From Rhodospirillales bacterium (GTDB lineage: Bacteria > Pseudomonadota > Alphaproteobacteria > Rhodospirillales > 2-02-FULL-58-16), in NCBI GenBank assembly GCA_021775195.1, contig JAJFIG010000228.1, forward strand, positions 1 to 5,739: DNA of 5,739 bases, in the 5' to 3' direction. The notes under the pieces are model-generated. The model was not told where the DNA came from and did not search any database. It worked only from the letters and a program-made list of their open reading frames with translations. Made by a program: the position numbers and the translations under genes. Each line of letters starts with the position of its first letter. The stretch's first letter is position 1. Shown here in pieces: positions 1 through 5,663 of the stretch.

Positions 1-818
1 CCGTCCTCGCCGCCACCATTCTGGGTGCCGTGTTGGTGGTGCAGGCCGCGGGGACCGGCAATCGCGCGGCCGCCCAGAGCGTCAACCTGGGCGGGGGCGG
101 AAACTCCGATACGCCGATCGAGATATACGCCGACAACGGCATCGAGTGGCAGCAGGAAACCTTGATCATCCTGGCACGCGGCAATGCCCGCGCGGTACGC
201 GGCGACCTCCAGGTCAAGGCCGACGTACTTAGGGCCTACTATAAGGAAAAGACCGGCGGCGGTACCGATATCGAACGCCTGGACGCCGAGGGTAACGTGC
301 GGATCTCGTCGCCAGGCGAGACGGCCTACGGGCGCGAGGCAGTCTACAACCCGACCGACGGCATCGTCGTGCTGCGCGGCGGCAAGGTCCGCCTGGTGAC
401 CGACAACGACGAAATCACCGCCGATCAGCAGTTGGAATACTGGGAACACAAACAAATGGCGGTGGCGCGGGGTAACGCGGTGGCAGTGCGCAACGACAAG
501 CGGCTACGGGCTGACGTCCTGGCGGCCTATTTCCGCGAGAACAAGAAGGGCGAGAGCAAGGTCCACCGCATCGAGGCCTTCGATAATGTCCGCATCGTTA
601 CGGCCCAGGATACCGCCACCGCGGATCGAGGGGTCTACAATGTGGAAAGCGGTATCGCAACCTTGACAGGATCGGTTAAGATAATCCGTGGTCCGAACAG
701 ACTGAGGGGATGCAGCGCACAGGTGAACCTGAATACAGGCATCAGCAAATTGTTCAGTTGCAGCAAATCCTCGGGCGGCCGGGTCAGGGGAATAATCAAA
801 CCGGTAAAGAAAAAATAA
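1..818 (+). CDS. lptA: LptA, periplasmic LPS transport protein (5' end missing)
   Basis: LptA-family (OstA-like) protein that forms the periplasmic bridge carrying lipopolysaccharide from the inner-membrane LptBFGC complex to LptD in the outer membrane. The frame is open from base 3 to the TAA at 816-818 (271 visible codons). The first in-window start-like codon, GTG at 30, lies inside a hydrophobic stretch (VLAATILGAVLVV) that looks like the core of a signal peptide, with probable cleavage near RAAAQS. The true start is therefore upstream of the window. Two beta-rich OstA-like units follow; counting from the GTG, LARGNARAVRGD (48-59) and VARGNAVAVRND (145-156) begin matching segments. The mature protein is longer than the single-unit E. 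coli LptA (about 185 residues). Two cysteines (228, 244) lie near the C-terminus, and the tail is lysine-rich. lptB follows after 32 bases, which supports the assignment. Confidence 0.9.
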   Translation, partial: VLAATILGAVLVVQAAGTGNRAAAQSVNLGGGGNSDTPIEIYADNGIEWQQETLIILARGNARAVRGDLQVKADVLRAYYKEKTGGGTDIERLDAEGNVRISSPGETAYGREAVYNPTDGIVVLRGGKVRLVTDNDEITADQQLEYWEHKQMAVARGNAVAVRNDKRLRADVLAAYFRENKKGESKVHRIEAFDNVRIVTAQDTATADRGVYNVESGIATLTGSVKIIRGPNRLRGCSAQVNLNTGISKLFSCSKSSGGRVRGIIKPVKKK

Positions 819-850
819 ACTTATATTTGGGTAGGGTCTGAGCCAATCTC

Positions 851-1654
851 ATGAAGACCCCGACGACACATCACTCCGGCGACGGTAAAGGCGCCGAACA
901 GAACGCCGCGAAGCCACGTCTGGTGGCCGACAACGCCGGCCTGTTCGCCAAGGAGCTTGGCAAACGGTTCAAGAAACGCCCGGTCGTAACCGACGTCAGC
1001 CTCTTTATCCAGCGCGGTGAAGTCGTGGGCCTTCTCGGTCCCAACGGCGCCGGCAAGACCACCTGCTTTTACATGATCATGGGGCTGGTGCCGCCTGACC
1101 ACGGATCCATTCACCTGGACGGCCAGGATATCACCGATCTACCCATGTACCGGCGCGCGCGCATGGGGATCGGATACCTTCCTCAGGAAGCGTCCATTTT
1201 CCGGGGCCTCTCTGTGGCCAACAACATCCGCGCCGTTCTCGAGGTGGTGGAAAACAACCGCGACCGGCGGGAAGCAATCCTGGATGCCCTGCTCGCCGAA
1301 TTTTCGATTACGCATCTGCGGCGCACGCCGGCGCTGGCCCTGTCCGGCGGCGAGCGACGCCGGGTCGAAATTGCCCGCGCCCTGGCGTCCAACCCTCACT
1401 TCATCCTGCTCGACGAACCCTTCGCCGGCATCGACCCCATCGCCGTCGGCGACATCCGTGACCTCGTCGTGCATCTGAAGGACCGCGGGATCGGGGTGCT
1501 GATCACCGATCACAATGTACGCGAGACCCTGGACGTCATCGACCGGGCCTACATCATCCATGACGGCATGATGCTCATGGAAGGTGAACCTTCAGACATC
1601 GTCGGCAACGAGGATGTCCGGCGTGTTTATCTCGGCGACCGGTTCAGTCTCTAG
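851..1654 (+). CDS. lptB: LptB, LPS export ABC transporter ATPase
   Basis: Cytoplasmic ATPase that powers LPS extraction from the inner membrane together with LptF, LptG and LptC. The 267 residues show a complete ABC nucleotide-binding domain: Walker [10 protein letters not shown] (63-71, Lys69), Q-loop YLPQEASIF (109-117, Gln112), signature LSGGERRR (164-171), Walker B ILLDEP (185-190, catalytic Glu189), D-loop region GID, and switch histidine in TDHNVRE (His221). The stretches [17 protein letters not shown], [10 protein letters not shown] and [12 protein letters not shown], and the ending [10 protein letters not shown], are diagnostic of LptB rather than a generic ABC ATPase. Compared with E. 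coli LptB (241 residues) it has about 25 extra, poorly conserved N-terminal residues. ATG 851 is preceded only by a weak purine stretch (GGGTAGGG, 829-836); a GTG at 923 would give the shorter family length but has no visible ribosome site. It lies 32 bases after lptA, so co-transcription is likely. Confidence 0.97.
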   Translation: MKTPTTHHSGDGKGAEQNAAKPRLVADNAGLFAKELGKRFKKRPVVTDVSLFIQRGEVVGLLGPNGAGKTTCFYMIMGLVPPDHGSIHLDGQDITDLPMYRRARMGIGYLPQEASIFRGLSVANNIRAVLEVVENNRDRREAILDALLAEFSITHLRRTPALALSGGERRRVEIARALASNPHFILLDEPFAGIDPIAVGDIRDLVVHLKDRGIGVLITDHNVRETLDVIDRAYIIHDGMMLMEGEPSDIVGNEDVRRVYLGDRFSL

Positions 1655-1764
1655 AGCCGGGTCGTGGCAGCGGACACCCGCTTGCTCCCAAATTATTCCG
1701 TCGGGTGATTTCCAGAGGGGACGGCGCTGGTTGTGATAGCGGCGGCGGCCGGATGGGTTTGGGG

Positions 1765-1794
1765 CGGACACTGAGGGCTCAGAGCGTGTATGAT
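1765..1794 (+). promoter_or_regulatory. Possible sigma-70-type promoter of rpoN
   Basis: In the 184-base gap between lptB and rpoN there is a TATGAT hexamer (1789-1794, 5 of 6 to TATAAT) with CGGACA (1765-1770, 4 of 6 to TTGACA) 18 bases upstream. It is placed about 45 bases before the rpoN start. A long gap after the lpt genes suits a separate promoter, but matches of this quality arise by chance. The rest of the gap shows only a short AGCGG/CCGCT inverted repeat (1669-1682) without a T-run. Confidence 0.3.
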
Positions 1795-1838
1795 AGGCGT
1801 GGATTGAGATAGCGGATGAAGGGTGGTTGATATTCGAT

Positions 1839-3371
1839 ATGGTGATGAGCCCGCGACTCCAGCTCCGCCAGACCCAGGCGTTGGTAATGACACCGCAACT
1901 GCAGCAGGCCATTCGGCTTCTGCAGTTCAATAATCTAGAGTTGGCGGCCTACGTCGAGCAGGAGATCGAGCAGAACCCCCTTCTGGAGCGCGACGACGAC
2001 CCCGCAGGCCAGGATGAGGGTGTCGCGTCGGAAGATTCAGCCGAGGCCACCGACGACATTGAGAGTGACGGCTTGGCGGCTATCGATTTCACCACGCCCG
2101 AAGACCAGGGACTGGGCAGCGGCGACGCCATGGACGTGGACTACGACAATCTGTGGAACAACGACAGTCCCGGCGACTCGAATGAAGACGGTTTTGCCGC
2201 CGGACCGGCTTTTTTCGACCACGGTCAGCGCGGAGCAAGTTCCTTCGACGAGCAAAGTAATCATTTGGAAGAGACCCTTACCGACGAGCTGTCGCTGCGC
2301 GACCACCTGACCAATCAACTCAATCTCGACCTCGAAGACCCTGTGGACCGGATGATCGGCGTGCACCTCATCGACCAACTGGACGAATCCGGGTATGTCA
2401 CCGGCCCTCTGGATGGCGTTGCTGAAATCCTCAACTGTGAAATCGGGCAGGTGGAGGCGGTGCTGGCGAAGCTCCAGACATTCGATCCACCGGGAATTTT
2501 CGCCCGCGGCCTTATGGAGTGCCTGGCGATCCAGCTACTCGATCGAAACCGCCTGGACCCGGCCATGGAGCTCCTGCTTGGTCGCCTGGATTTGGTGGCA
2601 AAACAGGACGTGGGGGCACTGGTTTCGCTGTGCGGGGTCGATGCCGGTGACGTCTCCGACATGATTGACGAGATCCGTGCACTCAATCCGAAGCCAGCCA
2701 TGGCCTTTGATTACGAGGTCTCGCAACCGGTTGTGCCCGATGTACTGATGCGGGCACGAGCCAACGGCGGATGGACCATCGAACTGAACAACGATACCCT
2801 ACCCAGGGTGCTGATCAATAATCAGTACTATGCCCATATCTCCCGAACCGCCCGCAACGATACGGAAAAGCAGTACATCAGTGGATGCTACCATTCAGCG
2901 AGCTGGCTGGTTAAGTCCCTCCACCAGAGGGCGACCACGATCTTGAAGGTGGCCACCGAAATCGTCCGCCAGCAGGAGGGTTTTTTCGTCAACGGAGTAC
3001 AGCACCTGCGCCCGCTGGTGTTACGCAACATCTCAGATGCCATTGAAATGCACGAAAGCACGGTCAGCCGCGTAACCTCCAACAAGTACATGGCGACTCC
3101 CCGGGGAATCTACGAGCTTAAGTACTTTTTCTCGCCCGCGATCTCCGGGGCATTGGGCGGCGGTGAGCATTCCGCCGAGTCGGTGCGCCATCGGATCATC
3201 GAACTGGTCGAGCGGGAGACAACCAAGAATGTTCTATCCGACGATAACATCGTCGCGGTGCTTCGGTCCGAGGGGGTCGACATCGCGCGCCGCACGGTGG
3301 CCAAGTACCGGGAAGCCCAGGGGATTCCCTCCTCGGTACAGCGCCGCCGGGAAAAGAAACGCCGGTCCTGA
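1839..3371 (+). CDS. rpoN: RNA polymerase sigma-54 factor (RpoN)
   Basis: Sigma-54, which directs RNA polymerase to -24/-12 promoters opened by AAA+ enhancer-binding proteins (nitrogen, motility and related regulons). From ATG 1839 it is 510 residues. Region I is the glutamine-rich activator-response segment beginning MVMSPRLQLRQTQAL with MTPQLQQAIRLLQ. Region II (about 50-130) is strongly acidic and low in conservation. The core-binding domain covers about 150-340. The helix-turn-helix contains MHESTVSRVTSNKYMATPRG (about 404-423), and the RpoN box ARRTVAKYRE (483-492) contacts the -24 element. The tail is basic (RRREKKRRS). Start choice: TTG 1827 lies only 4 bases after AAGG (1819-1822) and adds MIFD, unlike relatives, which start close to SPRLxLRQ; ATG 1839 or ATG 1845 fit better. 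The position between lptB and hpf is the usual one in proteobacteria. All regions look intact. Confidence 0.97.
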   Translation: MVMSPRLQLRQTQALVMTPQLQQAIRLLQFNNLELAAYVEQEIEQNPLLERDDDPAGQDEGVASEDSAEATDDIESDGLAAIDFTTPEDQGLGSGDAMDVDYDNLWNNDSPGDSNEDGFAAGPAFFDHGQRGASSFDEQSNHLEETLTDELSLRDHLTNQLNLDLEDPVDRMIGVHLIDQLDESGYVTGPLDGVAEILNCEIGQVEAVLAKLQTFDPPGIFARGLMECLAIQLLDRNRLDPAMELLLGRLDLVAKQDVGALVSLCGVDAGDVSDMIDEIRALNPKPAMAFDYEVSQPVVPDVLMRARANGGWTIELNNDTLPRVLINNQYYAHISRTARNDTEKQYISGCYHSASWLVKSLHQRATTILKVATEIVRQQEGFFVNGVQHLRPLVLRNISDAIEMHESTVSRVTSNKYMATPRGIYELKYFFSPAISGALGGGEHSAESVRHRIIELVERETTKNVLSDDNIVAVLRSEGVDIARRTVAKYREAQGIPSSVQRRREKKRRS

Positions 3372-3420
3372 TGCAGCGATGGTAGGCCGGTAACGGAATG
3401 AGCGGGTCGATGTGTGGCTA

Positions 3421-3449
3421 TTGACTCTGATGAAACAGGCAACTAACTT
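3421..3449 (+). promoter_or_regulatory. Possible promoter upstream of hpf
   Basis: TTGACT (3421-3426, 5 of 6 to the -35 consensus) is followed after 17 bases by TAACTT (3444-3449), a poor -10 (3 of 6). It lies in the 206-base gap between rpoN and hpf, about 130 bases before the hpf start, where an independent promoter would be expected. The gap contains no hairpin followed by a T-run, so read-through from rpoN is also possible. Confidence 0.2.
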
Positions 3450-3577
3450 CCGGGCCTTCGCGCGCCACGGGTGCGAACGAGCGGTCACCAATACCGCGCT
3501 AAAGCACCCGGATCGACCGGCAAAAAACACACCGATGCAGACGGTTATGCGCCTCTCTTGAAGCAGGTCGGTTTTCC

Positions 3578-4162
3578 ATGGATGTAATGATCAAAGGTAA
3601 GAATCTTGATGTCGGCGAGGCCTTGCGCGGCTATGCCGAGGAGCATCTGGCACAGGCGGTCTCCAAATATTTCGATCGCGCTCTTGCGGCCAACGTGATT
3701 TTTTCCCGGGAAGGGCACAGGTTCAACGTCGAGATCCAGGTGCATGCGGGCCGCGGTATGATGATGCAGGGGGGCGCCGAAGCTGGCGATGCTCATACTG
3801 CTTTTGATGCCGCGCTCGTCCGAATCGCGAAGAGATTGCGGCGCTACAAGCGTCGCCTGCGCGATCACCATAAGGGGCGTTCCGGTGAATCAACACTGCC
3901 GGCCCAGCAATACGTCCTTGCCGCTGAGCGTGAAGCCGAGGACGATGATGAAGGTCAGCCGATCGATGGCGAGCAGCCGGCGATCATCGCTGAAATGCCC
4001 CATGAAATCGCTACCCTGACCGTGGGTGAGGCGGTCCAACGCATGGACCTCGGCGATCTGCCGGTGGTCATGTTCAGAAACCGGGCACACAACGGGCTCA
4101 ATGTGGTCTACCGGCGCGCCGACGGGAACGTTGGCTGGATCGACCCCAGGAACATTCAGTAA
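3578..4162 (+). CDS. hpf: Ribosome hibernation promoting factor, long form (HPF)
   Basis: Binds the 30S subunit in stationary phase or stress and, in its long form, pairs 70S ribosomes into inactive 100S dimers. The 194 residues have two parts. The S30AE/sigma-54-modulation domain (1 to about 105) runs from MDVMIKGKNLDVGEALRGY through a beta strand with REGHRFNVEIQVHAGRG to the basic helix AKRLRRYKRRLRDHHKGR, expected to face rRNA. An acidic linker (about 117-138, EAEDDDEGQPIDGE) leads to the C-terminal dimerisation domain (about 139-192) with LTVGEAVQRMDLGDLPVVMFRN and the family ending VVYRRADGNVGWIDP. That second domain separates it from short E. coli-type HPF (about 95 residues). ATG 3578 has a weak AGG (3565-3567) 10 bases upstream. 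ptsN follows after 27 bases. The old family name, sigma-54 modulation protein, comes from this adjacency to rpoN. Confidence 0.96.
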   Translation: MDVMIKGKNLDVGEALRGYAEEHLAQAVSKYFDRALAANVIFSREGHRFNVEIQVHAGRGMMMQGGAEAGDAHTAFDAALVRIAKRLRRYKRRLRDHHKGRSGESTLPAQQYVLAAEREAEDDDEGQPIDGEQPAIIAEMPHEIATLTVGEAVQRMDLGDLPVVMFRNRAHNGLNVVYRRADGNVGWIDPRNIQ

Positions 4163-4189
4163 GGGCGACGGGAAGGGCAAGGAGCGGTC

Positions 4190-4654
4190 ATGGAAATCAA
4201 CGACCTTCTCAACACCGAGAGCGTCATTGCGAGCCTGAGGGTGACCAGCAAGAAGCAGGCCCTGCAGGACCTTGCCCGGCGTGCCGCGGAGATTACAGCC
4301 CTGGACGAACGCGCCATCTTCGATGTCCTTATGGAGCGCGAGAAACTGGGTACGACAGGGGTCGGCAACGGCATCGCCATACCCCATGGTAAGCTGGGCA
4401 GCCTGGACAGGCTCTATGGGGTGTTCGCCCGCCTTGAGCGTTCCATTGATTTTCAGTCCATCGATGAACAACCAGTTGATCTGATCTTTCTGCTGCTCGC
4501 TCCCGAATCCGCCGGAGCCGATCACCTCAAGGCCCTGGCGCGGGTCTCGCGGCTGCTGCGCGACAAGACAGTTTGTGAAAAGCTCCGAGGCACGGAAAAC
4601 GCCGAGGCTCTCTACGCTCTTCTTACCGATTCCACAGAAACCCGGGCTGCATAA
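4190..4654 (+). CDS. ptsN: Nitrogen-PTS enzyme IIA (EIIA-Ntr, PtsN)
   Basis: Phosphoryl acceptor of the nitrogen-related phosphotransferase system (PtsP to NPr to PtsN). It acts by protein contacts, for example on potassium transport and stress regulators in other bacteria, rather than in sugar uptake. The 154-residue protein is a single PTS EIIA type-2 (fructose/mannitol-like) domain. It begins MEINDLLNTESVIASLRVTSK; the phosphorylation site is His66 in GIAIPHGK, after the family motif REKLGTTGVGNG; DLIFLLLAPE and DHLKALARVSRLLRD follow and are typical of PtsN. Start ATG 4190 is supported by a strong AAGGAG (4179-4184) 5 bases upstream. It lies 27 bases after hpf, so the two are probably one transcript. 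rapZ and npr, which follow ptsN in E. coli, are not here; the next gene is convergent, with a 17-base gap that shows no convincing terminator. Confidence 0.96.
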   Translation: MEINDLLNTESVIASLRVTSKKQALQDLARRAAEITALDERAIFDVLMEREKLGTTGVGNGIAIPHGKLGSLDRLYGVFARLERSIDFQSIDEQPVDLIFLLLAPESAGADHLKALARVSRLLRDKTVCEKLRGTENAEALYALLTDSTETRAA

Positions 4655-4671
4655 GTCCTCCCGAATCGTCT

Positions 4672-4908
4672 TTAATGGACGCTTTGCGGCGCCATGTCGT
4701 TCTGGATCACCGCCGCGAACGCCGAATCGCGACCGGAGACGACGGCAAGCTCGCGGCCGTCGGCGCCGTGGATGGCAAAGGTCTGCTCGCCATCGATGAT
4801 GACGGGCTTCACGTAGGCGAGCTCTTCGATTCCCCAAAGGGCGAAGTTGCGGGCGCTCAAACGCGGGAACCGTGCCGTGACGCCGTGCTGATCGGGTTCG
4901 TGTTTCAT
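4672..4908 (-). CDS. DUF1150 family small protein
   Basis: 78-residue protein of the DUF1150 family, whose function is unknown. Family features visible are the opening block LSARNFALWGIEELAYVKPV (18-36), then IDGEQTFAIHGADGRELAVV (38-57) and the closing block DSAFAAVIQNDMAPQSVH (61-78), which ends right at the stop as is common in this family. No signal peptide or membrane segment is evident, so a cytoplasmic location is expected. The frame stays open far upstream across hsp20 on this strand (to 5268), but the upstream part is arginine/serine-rich shadow translation. ATG 4908 is chosen because AGGAG (4917-4921 on the + strand) sits 8 bases before it and the conserved block begins shortly after. 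It follows hsp20 by 70 bases on the same strand, so it is probably co-transcribed and heat-induced; a role in proteostasis is only inferred from this pairing. Confidence 0.85.
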   Translation of the reverse strand: MKHEPDQHGVTARFPRLSARNFALWGIEELAYVKPVIIDGEQTFAIHGADGRELAVVSGRDSAFAAVIQNDMAPQSVH

Positions 4909-4923
4909 GGAGTCCACTCCTGA

Positions 4924-4955
4924 AGCGAGGCGCCGGTGGCCAGGCGCGCTTCGCT
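4924..4955 (-). other. GC-rich hairpin between hsp20 and DUF1150 gene
   Basis: On the + strand AGCGA (4924-4928) plus GCGCC (4930-4934) pair with GGCGC (4943-4947) plus TCGCT (4951-4955), leaving an 8-base loop and a small asymmetric bulge. On the transcribed - strand the hairpin ends only 2 bases before the AGGAG of the DUF1150 gene and is not followed by a U-run. It therefore does not look like an intrinsic terminator. It may modulate translation or protect the 3' end of the hsp20 message; that role is inferred. Confidence 0.4.
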
Positions 4956-4978
4956 GAAAAGGCGATTCGAAGACAGAC

Positions 4979-5449
4979 CTAGGAGTCGGTCCCAACGTCG
5001 ATGGTTTTGGGGGAGGGCGCCTTTTTCTTGGACGGCGCACCTGATTCGATCTTGATCGTGCGGACTTCAGGTTCGGGGACCTGACGCTCCAGATCGATGT
5101 GCAAGAGGCCATTGTCGAGAACGGCACCGCCGATCTCGATACCCTCGGCAAGGACGAAACTGCGCTGGAACTGACGCGCGGCAATGCCCCGGTGAAGGAA
5201 TACGCGACCGGTATCGTCCTCGTCGCGGCGCCCGCGGATGACCAGTTGGTTGTCCTCCACCGAGGCATTCAGGTCATCCATTGAAAACCCGGCCACGGCG
5301 AGGGTGATACGCAGGGTGTTCTCGCCCGTCTGTTCAATGTTGTAGGGGGGATAGCCCTCGGCGGACGCCTTGGAGGCGCGGTCAAGGATACGTTCAAAGT
5401 GGTCGAAACCAAGCAACAGCGGGTTATTGAAGCCGGTGAAGCGTGTCAT
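4979..5449 (-). CDS. ibpA: Small heat-shock protein, Hsp20/IbpA family
   Basis: ATP-independent holdase that binds unfolding proteins in the cytoplasm and passes them to DnaK/ClpB. The 156 residues closely follow the IbpA class. The N-terminal arm contains the LLLGFDHFERILD segment (about 11-23), then GYPPYNIEQTGENTLRITLA (32-51). The alpha-crystallin domain covers about 33-125, with AVAGFSMDDL, LVIRGRR, FLHRGIAARQFQRSFVLAEGI and the signature GAVLDNGLLHIDLER (108-122). The C-terminal I-x-I motif is TIKIE (131-135), used in oligomer assembly. A lysine/proline-rich tail (KKKAPSPK) follows. Start ATG 5449 has a strong AGGAGG (5458-5463 on the + strand) 8 bases upstream; that site lies inside a predicted thermometer hairpin. 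The symbol ibpA reflects sequence class; alphaproteobacterial members are often called hspA or hsp20. The DUF1150 gene follows. Confidence 0.95.
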   Translation of the reverse strand: MTRFTGFNNPLLLGFDHFERILDRASKASAEGYPPYNIEQTGENTLRITLAVAGFSMDDLNASVEDNQLVIRGRRDEDDTGRVFLHRGIAARQFQRSFVLAEGIEIGGAVLDNGLLHIDLERQVPEPEVRTIKIESGAPSKKKAPSPKTIDVGTDS

Positions 5450-5547
5450 GATGGCGTCCTCCTCCCAAGGATGAGCGAGTCCGATCGTGGTGGGCCCTAT
5501 TCAAGGCACCCCGCCGGCGGCCGCCAAGGGCACCGCCGGTATCCGGC
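5450..5547 (-). promoter_or_regulatory. Candidate ROSE-like RNA thermometer, hsp20 5' leader
   Basis: Leader of about 98 nt on the - strand before hsp20. Read 5' to 3' in the RNA: hairpin I is GCCGG-AUA-CCGGC (5547-5535). Hairpin II directly follows, with GGUGCCCU (5534-5527) pairing to 5512-5505 (wobbles included) and a GGC/GCC tip. After a weakly structured stretch, the terminal hairpin (5478-5457) has UCGCU then CAUCC paired against GGGAGGAGGA, which includes the Shine-Dalgarno. UCGCU fits the ROSE consensus U(U/C)GCU and sits opposite AGGA with a G5476/G5458 mismatch, the arrangement known from ROSE elements of rhizobial small heat-shock genes. Heating would open this weak stem and free the ribosome site. 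The pairing was worked out by hand, not by a folding program. Confidence 0.62.
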
Positions 5548-5553
5548 TATAAT
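5548..5553 (+). promoter_or_regulatory. Perfect TATAAT -10 hexamer, divergent to hsp20
   Basis: TATAAT reads on the + strand within the hsp20 promoter region. No convincing -35 lies 16-18 bases upstream (CAAGGG at 17 bases). It could drive the possible gene entering at 5664, with a leader of roughly 100 nt, or be only the complement of the AT-rich hsp20 -10 region. Confidence 0.2.
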
Positions 5554-5580
5554 ATTGGTTGCTAGGTGCGGGTCGTCAAG
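5552..5580 (-). promoter_or_regulatory. Possible RpoH (heat-shock sigma) promoter of hsp20
   Basis: On the - strand, CTTGAC (5580-5575) is followed after 16 bases by CCAATAT (5558-5552). These resemble the alphaproteobacterial RpoH pattern CTTGAC ... CYTATNT, with one mismatch in the -10 and a spacer about one base short. Transcription would begin near 5546, at the foot of hairpin I of the leader. A sigma-70 reading (TTGACG, 19 bases, TATTAT at 5554-5549) overlaps it and cannot be excluded. Confidence 0.45.
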
Positions 5581-5663
5581 GGAGGGGCCGGGCTGCATGG
5601 CAATACGGCCCGTTTATCGCGGCCAGGCCAATCGCGGGATTTGGTGAAGCCGAGGGGAGAAAG

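Noticed and set aside
172..187. TGGCACG followed by AATGC inside lptA, resembling a -24/-12 site
   Set aside because: The GC is displaced by one base, the TT is missing and it lies inside a coding region with no fitting downstream gene.
1667..1685. Inverted repeat after lptB as a terminator
   Set aside because: Only a 5-base-pair stem and no T-run.
1665..1686. Sigma-54 promoter-like TGGCAG ... TTGCT upstream of rpoN (possible autoregulation)
   Set aside because: The GG and GC dinucleotides are 16 bases apart, not the required 10, so the -24/-12 geometry fails.
3468..3483. GG-N10-GC spacing in the rpoN-hpf gap
   Set aside because: Apart from the dinucleotides almost no consensus positions match; expected by chance in GC-rich DNA.
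3479..3500. GCGGT/ACCGC hairpin and nearby CCGG repeats after rpoN as a terminator
   Set aside because: Stems of 4-5 base pairs; the only A/T run nearby is an A-run on the + strand (CAAAAAAC), not a T-run following a stem.
3535..3561. Eight-codon ORF (MQTVMRLS) just before hpf, possible leader peptide
   Set aside because: No ribosome site, no run of regulatory codons and no alternative hairpins; too short to support.
3890..4837. 315-residue - strand open frame opposite hpf and ptsN
   Set aside because: Antisense shadow of two well-conserved genes; no recognisable domain and a low-complexity arginine-rich start.
4909..5268. Long - strand open frame extending the DUF1150 gene upstream over hsp20
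   Set aside because: The extra residues are arginine/serine-rich shadow translation of hsp20; the DUF1150 blocks and a good ribosome site begin at ATG 4908.
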